Assembly: GCA_964369215.1 (NCBI GenBank)
Contig: CAYJEZ010000015.1
Span: forward strand, 1 to 28,871
Source of the DNA: SIG603 sp964369215
GTDB taxonomy: Bacteria; Bacillota; Clostridia; Oscillospirales; Acutalibacteraceae
Direction of reading: 5' to 3'
Length of the DNA: 28,871 nt
The notes beneath the pieces are model-generated. The model made no database searches. It had not been told where the DNA came from and saw only the letters and a program-made list of their open reading frames with translations. Of this stretch, positions 16,116 to 24,405 are shown one piece after another. Position 1 is the first letter of the stretch, and each line of letters opens with the position of its first letter. The position numbers and the translations under genes are program-made.

Positions 16116-16364
16116 ATGAGATTAGATAAATACCTTAAGGTATCTAGAATAATAAAAAGAAGAACTGTTGCAAACGAAGCTTGTGACGCTCAAAAAGTAT
16201 TGGTAAACGGAAAAGTTGCAAGAGCATCGTATGATGTGAAAGTAGGAGACATTATTGATTTGCAACTTGGTGCGAGAAAAATTAAAGTTAAGGTAATAGC
16301 CGTGCTTGAGTTTACAAAAAAAGAGGACGCCGCATTAATGTATGAAATTATTGGTGAAGAATAA
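16116..16364 (+). CDS. rqcP: S4-domain RNA-binding protein RqcP
   Basis: An 82-residue protein made of one S4 RNA-binding domain (MRLDKYLKVSRIIKRRTVANE, then VLVNGK and VGDIIDLQLG). B. subtilis RqcP (YabO) binds the stalled 50S-tRNA complex and supports alanine tailing by RqcH. The order rqcP-yabP-yabQ-divIC-yabR is the same as in B. subtilis, which separates this protein from other S4 proteins such as Hsp15. A terminator follows 12 bp after the stop. Confidence 0.9.
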   Translation: MRLDKYLKVSRIIKRRTVANEACDAQKVLVNGKVARASYDVKVGDIIDLQLGARKIKVKVIAVLEFTKKEDAALMYEIIGEE

Positions 16365-16376
16365 ATTAAACTTTGT

Positions 16377-16406
16377 GCTGTAACGAAAAATCGTTACAGC
16401 CTTTTT
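16377..16406 (+). terminator. Terminator between rqcP and yabP
   Basis: A 10-bp perfect stem (16377-16386 with 16391-16400) with an AAAA loop and a T-run at 16402-16406. It separates rqcP from the sporulation genes that follow. Confidence 0.85.
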
Positions 16407-16534
16407 ACGCCTATAATAATAGTTTTATTGTATTGGAATATATTTTATTTTAAAATAATAAATATTAGTATTACAATTGCGATATTATATAGATATACAG
16501 GCTATATAAAGATGGGCTAGAAAGGGTGGCATTA

Positions 16535-16789
16535 ATGGATAGAGAGCATAAAGTTACAATAACAAACAAAGAATTGTTTTGTGCTACAGCGGTGAATAAA
16601 GTTTTGTACTTATCTCCTGAGGCGGTATTGCTAGACAGCGAAGTAGGAAAGATAGGTATAAAAGGCTCAGGGCTTTTTGTAGAAAATATTGACTCGAAAA
16701 CAGGGGTTGCAAATATTAAAGGAAATATACACTCGGTTTCATATTACGATAAAAATAACAAAAACAGTTGGCTAAAAAGGTTGAAGTGA
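16535..16789 (+). CDS. yabP: Sporulation protein YabP
   Basis: An 84-residue member of the YabP/YqfC family, small beta-rich proteins made in the mother cell early in sporulation. Family marks are the start REHKVTITNKELF, VLLDSEVGKIGIKGSGLFVE and the end NIKGNIHSVSYYD. The ATG at 16535 is 8 nt after AAAGGG. A GTG at 16526 is in frame but overlaps that site. It is followed by yabQ 45 bp later. I could not settle on a convincing sigma-E promoter in the preceding 100 bp. Confidence 0.9.
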   Translation: MDREHKVTITNKELFCATAVNKVLYLSPEAVLLDSEVGKIGIKGSGLFVENIDSKTGVANIKGNIHSVSYYDKNNKNSWLKRLK

Positions 16790-16834
16790 TTGCGTTTATA
16801 TTAGTAATAATTGTTATAAGAAAGAAGCATAATT

Positions 16835-17146
16835 ATGATTATTTCCGAGCAAATGTATATTTTTTCTCTTGTTAGCGGTGTAGTATTAGGTGCTATTTTT
16901 GTATTATATAATCAACTTATAAGCTATTTTAACGTAAAAAAACTTTATATTTTCTTCTTTGATTTTACATTTGTTGTAATATATTATGTGGTACTATTTA
17001 TATTGTCGTTAGTTACAAGTAATGGAAGAGTAAGGCTTGTTTTTCTGTTATTGCAAACAATTGCGTTTGCATGTTTGTTGTTCTTGTTTCCAACTAGTAA
17101 AAAGAAAAGAAAAAATAAACAAAATAAGCATAAAACAACACAGTAA
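16835..17146 (+). CDS. yabQ: Spore cortex biosynthesis protein YabQ
   Basis: A 103-residue membrane protein with three to four hydrophobic segments (about residues 8-27, 39-60 and 66-88) and a strongly basic Lys-rich tail. It is the family counterpart of B. subtilis YabQ, which is needed for cortex formation and sits in the outer forespore membrane. The B. subtilis protein is much longer; the short form is common in Clostridia. The identity rests on the start SEQMYIFSLVSGVVLGAIF and on the place between yabP and divIC. Confidence 0.85.
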   Translation: MIISEQMYIFSLVSGVVLGAIFVLYNQLISYFNVKKLYIFFFDFTFVVIYYVVLFILSLVTSNGRVRLVFLLLQTIAFACLLFLFPTSKKKRKNKQNKHKTTQ

Positions 17147-17274
17147 TATTGGTTATATATAATAAATTATTATTTTTTTTTCTACAACACTTGATTAATT
17201 ATGACAAATTAATATATAATTATAAAACAAGTAACTTAACGAAAAAATAAATTAGAAAAAAGGAGGCAAAAAAC

Positions 17275-17577
17275 TTGAAAGAAATTAAAATTAAAAAGTA
17301 TAAAGGTAGCATTCTTTTAAGAATTGCCTTGCTTGTCACTTTTGTTTTTCTTGTAATTTCAATTGTAAATGTGCAAATTCAAATAGCAGGAAAAAAGAGT
17401 GAGCTTGAAGAGCTTAATACTCAAATAGCAACGCAATCTATTATAAATGACGGTATAAGATTTGATTTAGAAGAATATTCTAATGGTGACGAGAAATTAA
17501 TAGAAGACTCTGCAAGAAAAGAGTTTGGAATGGCAAAAAACGGTGAACAAGTTTTTGAGATTATTGGCACAGATTAA
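17275..17577 (+). CDS. divIC: Septum formation initiator DivIC/FtsB family
   Basis: A 100-residue bitopic division protein. It has a short basic cytoplasmic part, one membrane helix (about residues 13-32), a coiled coil (about 33-65, IQIAGKKSELEELNTQIA) and a short C-terminal part with DSARKEFGMAKNGEQVFEI, typical of the family. It should join FtsL and DivIB in the division complex. The start is TTG at 17275, after a strong AGGAGG site; there is no earlier in-frame alternative. Confidence 0.9.
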   Translation: MKEIKIKKYKGSILLRIALLVTFVFLVISIVNVQIQIAGKKSELEELNTQIATQSIINDGIRFDLEEYSNGDEKLIEDSARKEFGMAKNGEQVFEIIGTD

Positions 17578-17647
17578 ATTGGTTAAACTTGCTGTGGGTA
17601 CAGTTTAAAATAAAGTATATGAACCTTAAGGAGGTTACATTTTTTTT

Positions 17648-18181
17648 ATGAACGTAGAGGTAGGGTCAGTTTTTGAGGGCAAGATTACAGGCATTACAAA
17701 GTTTGGTGCATTTGTAAGCTTTGACGAAAACAAAACAGGAATGGTGCACATATCAGAGGTAAGTCAAACTTTTGTTAAAGAGATAAAAGACTTTTTAACT
17801 GAAGGACAAGAGGTAAAAGTAAAAGTTATTTCAATTTCAGAAGACGGAAAAGTAGCTCTTTCTATGAAACGAGTAGAGGAAGCAAATAGACCTGCACAAA
17901 GGCCGACTGGACGTTTTGAGAAAAAATTTGACAATAATAATAATAGACCTTCGTTCGACAAACCACCAAGAAAACGCATAGAGAGGCCTGCTCCAGAGCC
18001 GTCACCGGGAAGACCGGGTGACTTTGAATGGCAATCTAAAGGAGCACAAACTGGTGCGACAAATTTTGAAGATATGTTGTCGAAATTTAAACAAACTAGC
18101 GATGAAAAAATATCTGACCTTAAGAGAAATACCGACACAAGAAGAGGAAGCTACTCTTCACGCCGTGAGTCTCAAAAATAA
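17648..18181 (+). CDS. yabR: S1-domain RNA-binding protein (YabR-like)
   Basis: A 177-residue protein. An N-terminal S1 domain (about 2-73) has VGSVFEGKITGITKFGAFV, GMVHISEVS and VKVKVISISEDGKVALSMK, as in YabR and polynucleotide phosphorylase. The rest is a disordered, charged tail rich in Arg, Pro, Asn and Ser, which probably helps RNA binding. The AAGGAGG site at 17628-17634 is 13 nt from the ATG because of a run of T, which is longer than normal. In B. subtilis spoIIE follows; here two hairpins and a fumarase gene do. Confidence 0.88.
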   Translation: MNVEVGSVFEGKITGITKFGAFVSFDENKTGMVHISEVSQTFVKEIKDFLTEGQEVKVKVISISEDGKVALSMKRVEEANRPAQRPTGRFEKKFDNNNNRPSFDKPPRKRIERPAPEPSPGRPGDFEWQSKGAQTGATNFEDMLSKFKQTSDEKISDLKRNTDTRRGSYSSRRESQK

Positions 18182-18190
18182 TTAATTAAA

Positions 18191-18299
18191 GTAAGCAATA
18201 GCCGTTGCTATTGTGCGTAGCGTTTTGCTTACATATTTTAATATAATATTGCATTTGTGCACATAGTTTTCGCTATGCGATTTCTTTGTGCACTTTTTT
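18191..18299 (+). terminator. Two consecutive terminator-like hairpins
   Basis: The first is a perfect 7-bp stem CAATAGC/GCTATTG (18196-18202 with 18207-18213), enclosed by GTAAG/CTTAC (18191-18195 with 18228-18232). The second is GTGCA/TGCAC (18257-18261 with 18289-18293) stacked on CATAG/CTATG, followed by six T (18294-18299). The second is the better terminator for the yabR transcript. Confidence 0.7.
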
Positions 18300-18330
18300 A
18301 GCATTTATAATGTAGAAAGGACGTCAAAAT

Positions 18331-19170
18331 ATGAGAGAAATAAATGCCATTGATATAACTAATGCGGTAAAAAAATTGTGTATCGAGTCAAATAAGGTGT
18401 TGCCAAAAAGCTTAGAAACCCTCATAAAGCAACGTACAGATTTTGAAAGCAGCGACATAGGCAAATCAATAATGTGCGACTTATGCGCTAATTTAGACGC
18501 TGCCAGAGAGATGAATTTACCAATTTGCCAAGACACAGGCATGGCTGTAGTGTTTGCAGAAATAGGACAAGACGTGCATATAATTGGAGACTTTGATGAA
18601 GCAGTAAATAAAGGTGTTTCAAAAGGCTATACAGAAGGATTACTTCGTGCATCGGTAGTAAAAGACCCTCTTAAAAGGATTAATACAGAAGATAACACCC
18701 CAGCAATTATTCACACTAAACTTGTAAAAGGTGATAAAATTAAAATAACAATTGCTCCAAAAGGCTTTGGAAGTGAGAATATGTCAGCATTAAAAATGTT
18801 TAACCCATCAGCAAGTAAGCAAGACATAATTGATTTTGTAAAAGATACGGTTATTAAAGCAGGTAGCAACCCATGTCCGCCTATAGTGTTAGGCGTGGGA
18901 ATAGGCGGAGACTTTGAGTACTGCGCCGTACTCTCAAAAAAGGCTCTTTGTAGAGATATTAGTGTAAGAAATGAAGACGAGTTTTATGCTACACTAGAGG
19001 CTGAAATGCTAGAGGCTGTTAATTCAACAGGCATAGGCCCACAAGGCTTTGGAGGAGACACAACCGCCCTAGCTGTAAATATTGAGACATTTGCAACACA
19101 TATTGCTGGTTTGCCCGTTGCAGTTAACGTTGGTTGCCATGTTGCAAGGCATAAAAGTGTAGAGATATAG
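18331..19170 (+). CDS. fumA: Fe-S fumarate (or tartrate) hydratase, alpha subunit
   Basis: The alpha subunit of a two-part class I hydro-lyase, 279 residues, the normal length. It provides the [4Fe-4S] ligands. The three conserved cysteines are in LPICQDTGM (about residue 69), SNPCPPIVLGVG and VGCHVARH near the C terminus. The reaction is fumarate plus water to malate, although L-tartrate dehydratase alpha subunits look alike. The beta subunit gene, which normally follows at once, is absent here. The next bases are a palindromic repeat and a terminator, so beta must be elsewhere or missing. Confidence 0.92.
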   Translation: MREINAIDITNAVKKLCIESNKVLPKSLETLIKQRTDFESSDIGKSIMCDLCANLDAAREMNLPICQDTGMAVVFAEIGQDVHIIGDFDEAVNKGVSKGYTEGLLRASVVKDPLKRINTEDNTPAIIHTKLVKGDKIKITIAPKGFGSENMSALKMFNPSASKQDIIDFVKDTVIKAGSNPCPPIVLGVGIGGDFEYCAVLSKKALCRDISVRNEDEFYATLEAEMLEAVNSTGIGPQGFGGDTTALAVNIETFATHIAGLPVAVNVGCHVARHKSVEI

Positions 19171-19227
19171 ATTGTTGATTAAGAATACTTTAAAGCTATA
19201 ATATTGCTCCTTTAATGCAACAAACCA
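19171..19227. repeat. Small palindromic repeat, copy 3
   Basis: It begins directly after the fumA stop with ATTGTTGATTAAGAA and ends with CCTTTAATGCAACAAACC. It shares the left arm with copy 1 (TTGTTG-ATTAAGA) and the right arm with copy 2 (CTTTAATGCAACAA). The middle is diverged. Confidence 0.55.
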
Positions 19228-19342
19228 ACATGTTTTGTAAGAATTACTTTGAAAAATTTTGAAGTTTAGTAACTATATAATCAAAGTTTGATTAGCTTTT
19301 GTTATTTTAATAAGAGTTATTAATATAGGCTTATACAAAACT

Positions 19343-19388
19343 AAAGGTGGTGCGACGAAATGAAAATTTCGCCACACCACCTTTTTTT
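19343..19388. terminator. Strong terminator after fumA
   Basis: A stem of about 19 bp (19343-19361 with 19365-19383) with two mismatches, centred on GGTGGTG/CACCACC, followed by seven T (19382-19388). Confidence 0.85.
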
Positions 19389-19655
19389 AGTTTAATCTTT
19401 ACAAAAACGCTTTTTTGTGTTGAAAGCTCACTCAATTAAGCAGCATTTGGCATGGCAAAGTAAGCTATTGCTAAAATTATAAGAAATTTTCAGTTTTTTA
19501 TTTTTAAGATACATCTTTTTCAGTTGTTAATTATGTCGAGTATGCTCAATTAGAACCTTATTGAGAATTTTTAACAGGGTTTAAAGCTTGTAATAGTATC
19601 ATGATGACTTTTTTTTAATATAATGATAGTAATATTATTTTGGCGAGGTTACATT
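19389..19655. other. Intergenic stretch without a recognisable gene
   Basis: AT-rich and without a supportable ORF. The only structure seen is a weak hairpin, CTCAAT (19545-19550) with ATTGAG (19560-19565), followed by AATTTTT. Confidence 0.5.
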
Positions 19656-19889
19656 ATGGGTATGGCGCACATTATGAACGACTAGGGTGAAAATGCAAAA
19701 GTTACACACACTAAGCTTGTCATGGCTGTGGCAAATGAGACAATAAACACTCTCCTCAAAACAATAAAATTAAATAAAGCACTACTGCATAATTTGTACA
19801 CTGTAACTATGTGGTATTGCCAAGAAAGGAGATGCCTTTACAATGCCAACATTACTCACTCAAGTCGACAAAACTGTTGGAAACTATGA
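19656..19889 (+). pseudogene. Short reading frame interrupted by a TAG
   Basis: Starting at ATG 19656 the frame reads nine codons, then TAG (19683-19685). It then continues open to a TGA at 19887 with protein-like composition (GENAKVTHTKLV, then MAVANETINTLL, then KLNKALLHNLYTV). The last part overlaps the start of the next gene in another frame and is probably not part of it. I do not recognise the family. It may be a decayed small gene once paired with the large beta-domain protein, or chance. Confidence 0.3.
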
Positions 19890-22788
19890 ACAGGTTTTCA
19901 CCTACACCTTAAATGCAAGTTTTAACGGAGTTGTCGGCGACATAGAATCCGCAAAGATAAAAATTTTACTCCCCTCTTTCTTTAACCTATTTATAGGTAA
20001 TGTTGGAGGAGCTATAAAAAACGCAACCAAAACCGAAACCTCTGAGGGAACAGAAGTGGTGTTTGACTTTGGGAAAATCGAAGATTTGGGAATAGCGGTA
20101 CGCCTTGGTTTTGGGGTGACATTTACACTTGAAGCACAGAGTGGCACAACGTTCATATGCCGACCGATTATGATCATAAATGGTGAGGAATTTTTAGACA
20201 CAACTAGCGACGAAATTAAACTTTTGCTTTCTCCACAGTTTGAGTTGTCGAGAGAAATAGTACTACCAGTTGCGACTCCATCGTCTGGAAGTGCAGTTTT
20301 TTACAAAGTTACTTTGCAAAATTTTGGCGACTTGGGTGCGCAGATTGAAAATGTCGAAATAGTTTGCCAAAGCACGCAGTTTCTCGACATAGACGAAAAC
20401 TTTATTGTAAAAGGCGAAGACACTTCGACAAAATTTGCAGATACAAGTGCTAATGATACTATCGGCACTTTTGAAAACAATGCGTTAAAATTTACAATCC
20501 CCACTTACCGAGGGGAGAGATATGAATTTATTTACAGAGCTGTATTGTCTGACAATTTAGAAGTGGGCGAGCAAATCACCACAACTACTAATTGGAGCAT
20601 AGACAGTGTACCCCAATCTAATGAGCTCCATCAATTTAATCTTGCCGAACCGATTTTTGATGCAAGCATATCGCTTTATGCCCCTGATTACAGTTTGCCA
20701 GGAGAATTTATTTGTTATCGAATGGGTATTAGAAATGTCGGAAATCAAATTTTACAAAACTCCCTTTTTGAAAATAATCTTCCAACAGATATAGACTACT
20801 ACCAATTTAGCACTGGCTCATTTCATATAGCTGCTATAAAACAAAATCTTTCTGACTTATACTATATAGACTACGAAACCGAAAATGGTGTAATCGGAGA
20901 GCTAGGACCTTACAACACGGACGTAAACACAAAAGTCGACTTGACGGCAATATTACAAGAGGGAGATGTACTCTCAAAGCTTTTTTGGCGTCTTGAATCT
21001 TTGGGTATAGGTGTACAGAGCAAAGCATCCCCCGAGCTTTTGGGCATAATAAATCCAAATATAACGCAAGAAAGCTCTTTGGGCAACCGTATTAGCTTGA
21101 CATTTGACGTTGAGGGTAGCACAAACGAGAGGGAGCGAAATTCGACAACACTAATTTCAAATTATTGTACTCTACGCCCATCGCTCTCATCCTCGGTCGG
21201 AACAAATCCCATTCGGCCGAATGAAGAGTTTACTCTAACATTTAATGTGAATTGTCGAAATTCAAGGTTACAAGAGCCGATACTCGCATTTTTAATGCCT
21301 AAGGAGCTTATTTATATCGGAAATGAAAATTATCGTTTCACCGATATATTCGAAAATTCATCTCCACCGTCCCCGCCAGTTGAGCTCACATACAATTTTA
21401 ACGAAGCGGGCGATACATTGGTTAAATTTATGTTTACCGCTGCATACGCGTTTTCTTTTAAGCAACTTTCTACTATCAAAATTTCCTTTGATGTGAAAGT
21501 CGCTGTCGGTGCACTCGGTAGTATCTCTTCTTTTTTACTGCTAAACACCGAAAATAGCATAGGTTTTATTCCAAATTCAGTTGATATTTATAACGACAAA
21601 GATAATATTGCAGGTGATGAGAGCGTATCAAAAAATTATGCCAAAAGCAACACGATAGATAATATAATCCTCTTTTTCGCGAGCATATCATCGAATAAAA
21701 AAGTTAAAGGTCAACTGGATACGCAATATACAGAAGAACCAAATGTAGGCAAAACGGTAAATGGAGGAACGCTCGAATACCTCATCACCGTCAAAAATAT
21801 TGGAAATGCAGACCTTGAAGAAATCCAAATTGTAGATATATTACCATATATCGGCGATACTGGGGTAATAGAGACCGATGTAAAACGTGATAGTAAATTT
21901 CCAGTTTACGCACTGAGTGAAGTCGTTGCGACTTTGATGCCTGAAAACGATAAGGCACAATTTGACTTAGCCTATTCTACTTCAACAGATCCGATAAGAT
22001 TTGGTTCAAGATTCGATATTATAGGCAGTGACGACAATTGGACAGAAAATTCGCCTGAGGATTTAAGTTTGTTGAGAGCATTCAAAGTAACAACACAAAA
22101 CGTAGTACTCAAGCCATCACAAACACTAAAAGTTGCGATAAGCGCATCCGTCCCTGTCGGCATACCGATTTCTCTCGTAGCTTGGAACTCCTTTGCCACT
22201 GATGTCATCTACAAGGATTTAAATGGTGAAGAGAAGCATCTGCTTGCAACCGAGCCTGAAAAAGTCGGCGTTAAAATAGTCGAAAGCGCCCCAAATACAG
22301 GACGAATTTCGGGATTTGCGTGGGTTGATGAGCAAATAGACGGACTTTATACGCAAGATGAACCCTTTGCAAACGACGTTGGCGTCGTCCTCTACGATGA
22401 GAACGACACATTTATTAGGTATACTTTTACTCGTGCCGATTTGAGCGGTGAGGACGGAAAATACAGCTTTGAAAATCTTCCGCTAGGTAACTACTATGTG
22501 CAATTTTTCATAGACGATAAAAAATTGAAGTTTACGACACAAAAAAGTAATGTCGAAAACGGAAGCAAGGCTAGTCGCATAGGCGGTAGAGCCCCTATTT
22601 ACAATTTGAATGAGACAAATGTGGTCGATAATGTAATAGTAGGCATAATGCCCAAGGGGCGTCACACTTTAGATGAAGTAATGAAAATTAACCACCAAGC
22701 AAGGGGTGTAGTAAGAGATATTATCAAAAACCAAATGCTTTTGACAATGAAACAAGAGGATATTATAGATTTACTCGAAAAAAGTTAA
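19843..22788 (+). CDS. Large beta-domain (DUF11/SdrD-B-like) repeat protein without signal peptide
   Basis: A protein of 981 residues built from beta-sandwich modules. DUF11-type conserved repeats are clearest at about residue 640 (LEYLITVKNIGNADLEEIQI) and weaker in the first half (FTYTLN, FYKVTLQNFG, CYRMGIRNVG). A Cna-B/SdrD-B-like module follows at about 817-925 (SGFAWVDEQIDGLYTQDE, with GKYSFENLPLGNYYV). The last 45 residues are helical. Such modules usually belong to surface proteins, yet there is no signal peptide, membrane helix or LPXTG motif. Codon choice differs from the neighbours (more CGA/CGT, TCG, GAC), suggesting transfer. An AAAGGAG site lies 11 nt before the ATG. It could be a mother-cell-made spore surface protein or an adhesin exported by another route. 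Confidence 0.8.
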   Translation: MPTLLTQVDKTVGNYEQVFTYTLNASFNGVVGDIESAKIKILLPSFFNLFIGNVGGAIKNATKTETSEGTEVVFDFGKIEDLGIAVRLGFGVTFTLEAQSGTTFICRPIMIINGEEFLDTTSDEIKLLLSPQFELSREIVLPVATPSSGSAVFYKVTLQNFGDLGAQIENVEIVCQSTQFLDIDENFIVKGEDTSTKFADTSANDTIGTFENNALKFTIPTYRGERYEFIYRAVLSDNLEVGEQITTTTNWSIDSVPQSNELHQFNLAEPIFDASISLYAPDYSLPGEFICYRMGIRNVGNQILQNSLFENNLPTDIDYYQFSTGSFHIAAIKQNLSDLYYIDYETENGVIGELGPYNTDVNTKVDLTAILQEGDVLSKLFWRLESLGIGVQSKASPELLGIINPNITQESSLGNRISLTFDVEGSTNERERNSTTLISNYCTLRPSLSSSVGTNPIRPNEEFTLTFNVNCRNSRLQEPILAFLMPKELIYIGNENYRFTDIFENSSPPSPPVELTYNFNEAGDTLVKFMFTAAYAFSFKQLSTIKISFDVKVAVGALGSISSFLLLNTENSIGFIPNSVDIYNDKDNIAGDESVSKNYAKSNTIDNIILFFASISSNKKVKGQLDTQYTEEPNVGKTVNGGTLEYLITVKNIGNADLEEIQIVDILPYIGDTGVIETDVKRDSKFPVYALSEVVATLMPENDKAQFDLAYSTSTDPIRFGSRFDIIGSDDNWTENSPEDLSLLRAFKVTTQNVVLKPSQTLKVAISASVPVGIPISLVAWNSFATDVIYKDLNGEEKHLLATEPEKVGVKIVESAPNTGRISGFAWVDEQIDGLYTQDEPFANDVGVVLYDENDTFIRYTFTRADLSGEDGKYSFENLPLGNYYVQFFIDDKKLKFTTQKSNVENGSKASRIGGRAPIYNLNETNVVDNVIVGIMPKGRHTLDEVMKINHQARGVVRDIIKNQMLLTMKQEDIIDLLEKS

Positions 22789-22935
22789 TAAGACTGAAAA
22801 AACTATATGACAAAGCCCAAGTTCTGGATAGAAAAGGGGCAACGGTGTGTTTGCTTTTAGAATTTTACACATAGCCTCTTAAGCATAGGTTTGAGTTGTA
22901 GAACTGTACCATAAGTAAAAGCTTTGTATAATAAA

Positions 22936-22985
22936 AATAACCCTAACAAATTAGACTAATATGCTCTAATCTGTTAGGGTTATTT
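22936..22985. terminator. Bidirectional terminator
   Basis: 21-bp arms (22936-22956 and 22965-22985) with one mismatch, T-rich on the right and A-rich on the left. It can end both the large beta-domain gene (plus) and the GH4 gene (minus). Confidence 0.9.
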
Positions 22986-23058
22986 TATTAATTTATGATT
23001 TTTAAAGCGGTTTGACAATAGTTTCAAATCATAGTTATAGCTTTTCGGTTAATAAGCA

Positions 23059-24381
23059 TTAGTCAAAAATAGGTAAATACTCTTTATGTGCCGCTAAAAT
23101 TTCGTTTGTTACTTGTTTTATTTGGTCTGCATCTAAAATGCTGTGCGCAACAGGGTCACTTAAAAATGCCCAATATACATATTTAGGGTCTCTTTTAATA
23201 ACCGCCTCAGCCGCTAATTTATGAACATTAATCTCCATATTACACAAAGCAGCTAACTGCCACTCCATTTCGCCGTAATAACAAGGTTGAACGCCATTTC
23301 TGTCAACCAAGCAAGCTACTTCTACGCATGCGTAGTCTGGTAAATTTGTAATAATGCCATTGTTCATTACATTAGCATATACTTTTGTAGGCTTGTCTGT
23401 TACCATAGAGTAAATAATTTCAGGACCATACTCTACGCTAGGTTTAGGTATTTCTAACTCACCATCAATAGCTTTTTCAAGCATGGCTTGATAGCGTTTT
23501 GTGCTGTTTGCTATGTTTTGTCTAAATCTATCTACTTCAATAGAGTATTTCTCTCTAAGCTCAGCTGTTCTTAAATAAAACGGAACATATTCTGGCAAAT
23601 GGGTTGAAGACTCTGTCACCATTTTCCCTACTCTATCCATTAAGTCTATTCTTGTTTTACCAAAGCTATTGAAGATTTGCTCGCTACTACTCTTGTAGTC
23701 TACAAGCTCTTTTTTTACTGCCTCTTTAAATTTAGGGTATAAATCTTCATTACCTTTTTTAAACTCTTCAATAAACACTAAATGATTGATACCTGCACCT
23801 TTATAAGAGATGTCCTCGTAGTTTTCTTCAACATATTTAGCCATTTGAATTGTAGTGCCTTGCACACTATGGCAAAGACCAATAAATGGAATTTTACTTG
23901 TCGCAGCCGCCGCCATAACACACATAGGTTGTGGATTTGTATAGTTTAACACAACTGCATTTTTGTTCGATACTTTCTCCATTGTCTTTAGCAAAGTCTC
24001 GTTAAATACCATTGTTCTAAGGCCTCTTGAGACTCCTGCTATTGTAGAGGTGTCGCCAATGCTTTGATATAATCCAAACTTTTTAGGTATGTCCATATCT
24101 ATTATAGAAGCCTCTAAAAAGCCAATTTTCACGGTATTAATAACAAAATCTGTACCTGTTAGGCCCTCTTCTAAGTTCAATGTATATACTGAGTTTTTCT
24201 TATATCCAATTTGGTCAAACAATTTTGTTGTAAGTATTTTTACACTTTCTAGCCTTTTTTCATCAATATCAACAAAGGCAAAGTCACAGTCAAACAGTTC
24301 TGGCTTTGCTAAAATATCATTTACTAATTTGTATGTAAATCCGTAGCTTCCGGCACCAACAAAAGTAATTTTACTGCTCAT
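23059..24381 (-). CDS. melA: GH4 alpha-galactosidase/alpha-glucosidase
   Basis: A family 4 glycoside hydrolase of 440 residues using NAD and Mn. The nucleotide-binding start is FVGAGSYGFTY. The substrate loop NYTNP is near residue 146. Mn ligands are expected at Cys170 in GLCHSVQGT and His200 in AGINH, and ACVEVACLVDRNGVQP is in the C-terminal part. The CHSV motif is the type seen in alpha-galactosidases such as MelA; alpha-galacturonidases such as LplD have CHEV. The overall sequence also follows MelA. It is the last gene of the uptake operon on this strand and ends at a bidirectional terminator. The substrate is therefore probably an imported, unphosphorylated alpha-glycoside. Confidence 0.9.
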   Translation of the reverse strand: MSSKITFVGAGSYGFTYKLVNDILAKPELFDCDFAFVDIDEKRLESVKILTTKLFDQIGYKKNSVYTLNLEEGLTGTDFVINTVKIGFLEASIIDMDIPKKFGLYQSIGDTSTIAGVSRGLRTMVFNETLLKTMEKVSNKNAVVLNYTNPQPMCVMAAAATSKIPFIGLCHSVQGTTIQMAKYVEENYEDISYKGAGINHLVFIEEFKKGNEDLYPKFKEAVKKELVDYKSSSEQIFNSFGKTRIDLMDRVGKMVTESSTHLPEYVPFYLRTAELREKYSIEVDRFRQNIANSTKRYQAMLEKAIDGELEIPKPSVEYGPEIIYSMVTDKPTKVYANVMNNGIITNLPDYACVEVACLVDRNGVQPCYYGEMEWQLAALCNMEINVHKLAAEAVIKRDPKYVYWAFLSDPVAHSILDADQIKQVTNEILAAHKEYLPIFD

Positions 24382-24405
24382 TTTCTTTTTTCCTTTCTAT
24401 ACTGT

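Noticed and set aside
16440..16534. Sigma-E promoter before yabP
   Set aside because: Only partial matches to the -10 and no well-spaced -35 could be found.
2925..19388. Terminators with similar GACGAAA/TAACGA stems as a repeat family
   Set aside because: The hairpins at 2925, 16377 and 19343 share only a few bases and differ in the rest; ordinary terminators explain them.
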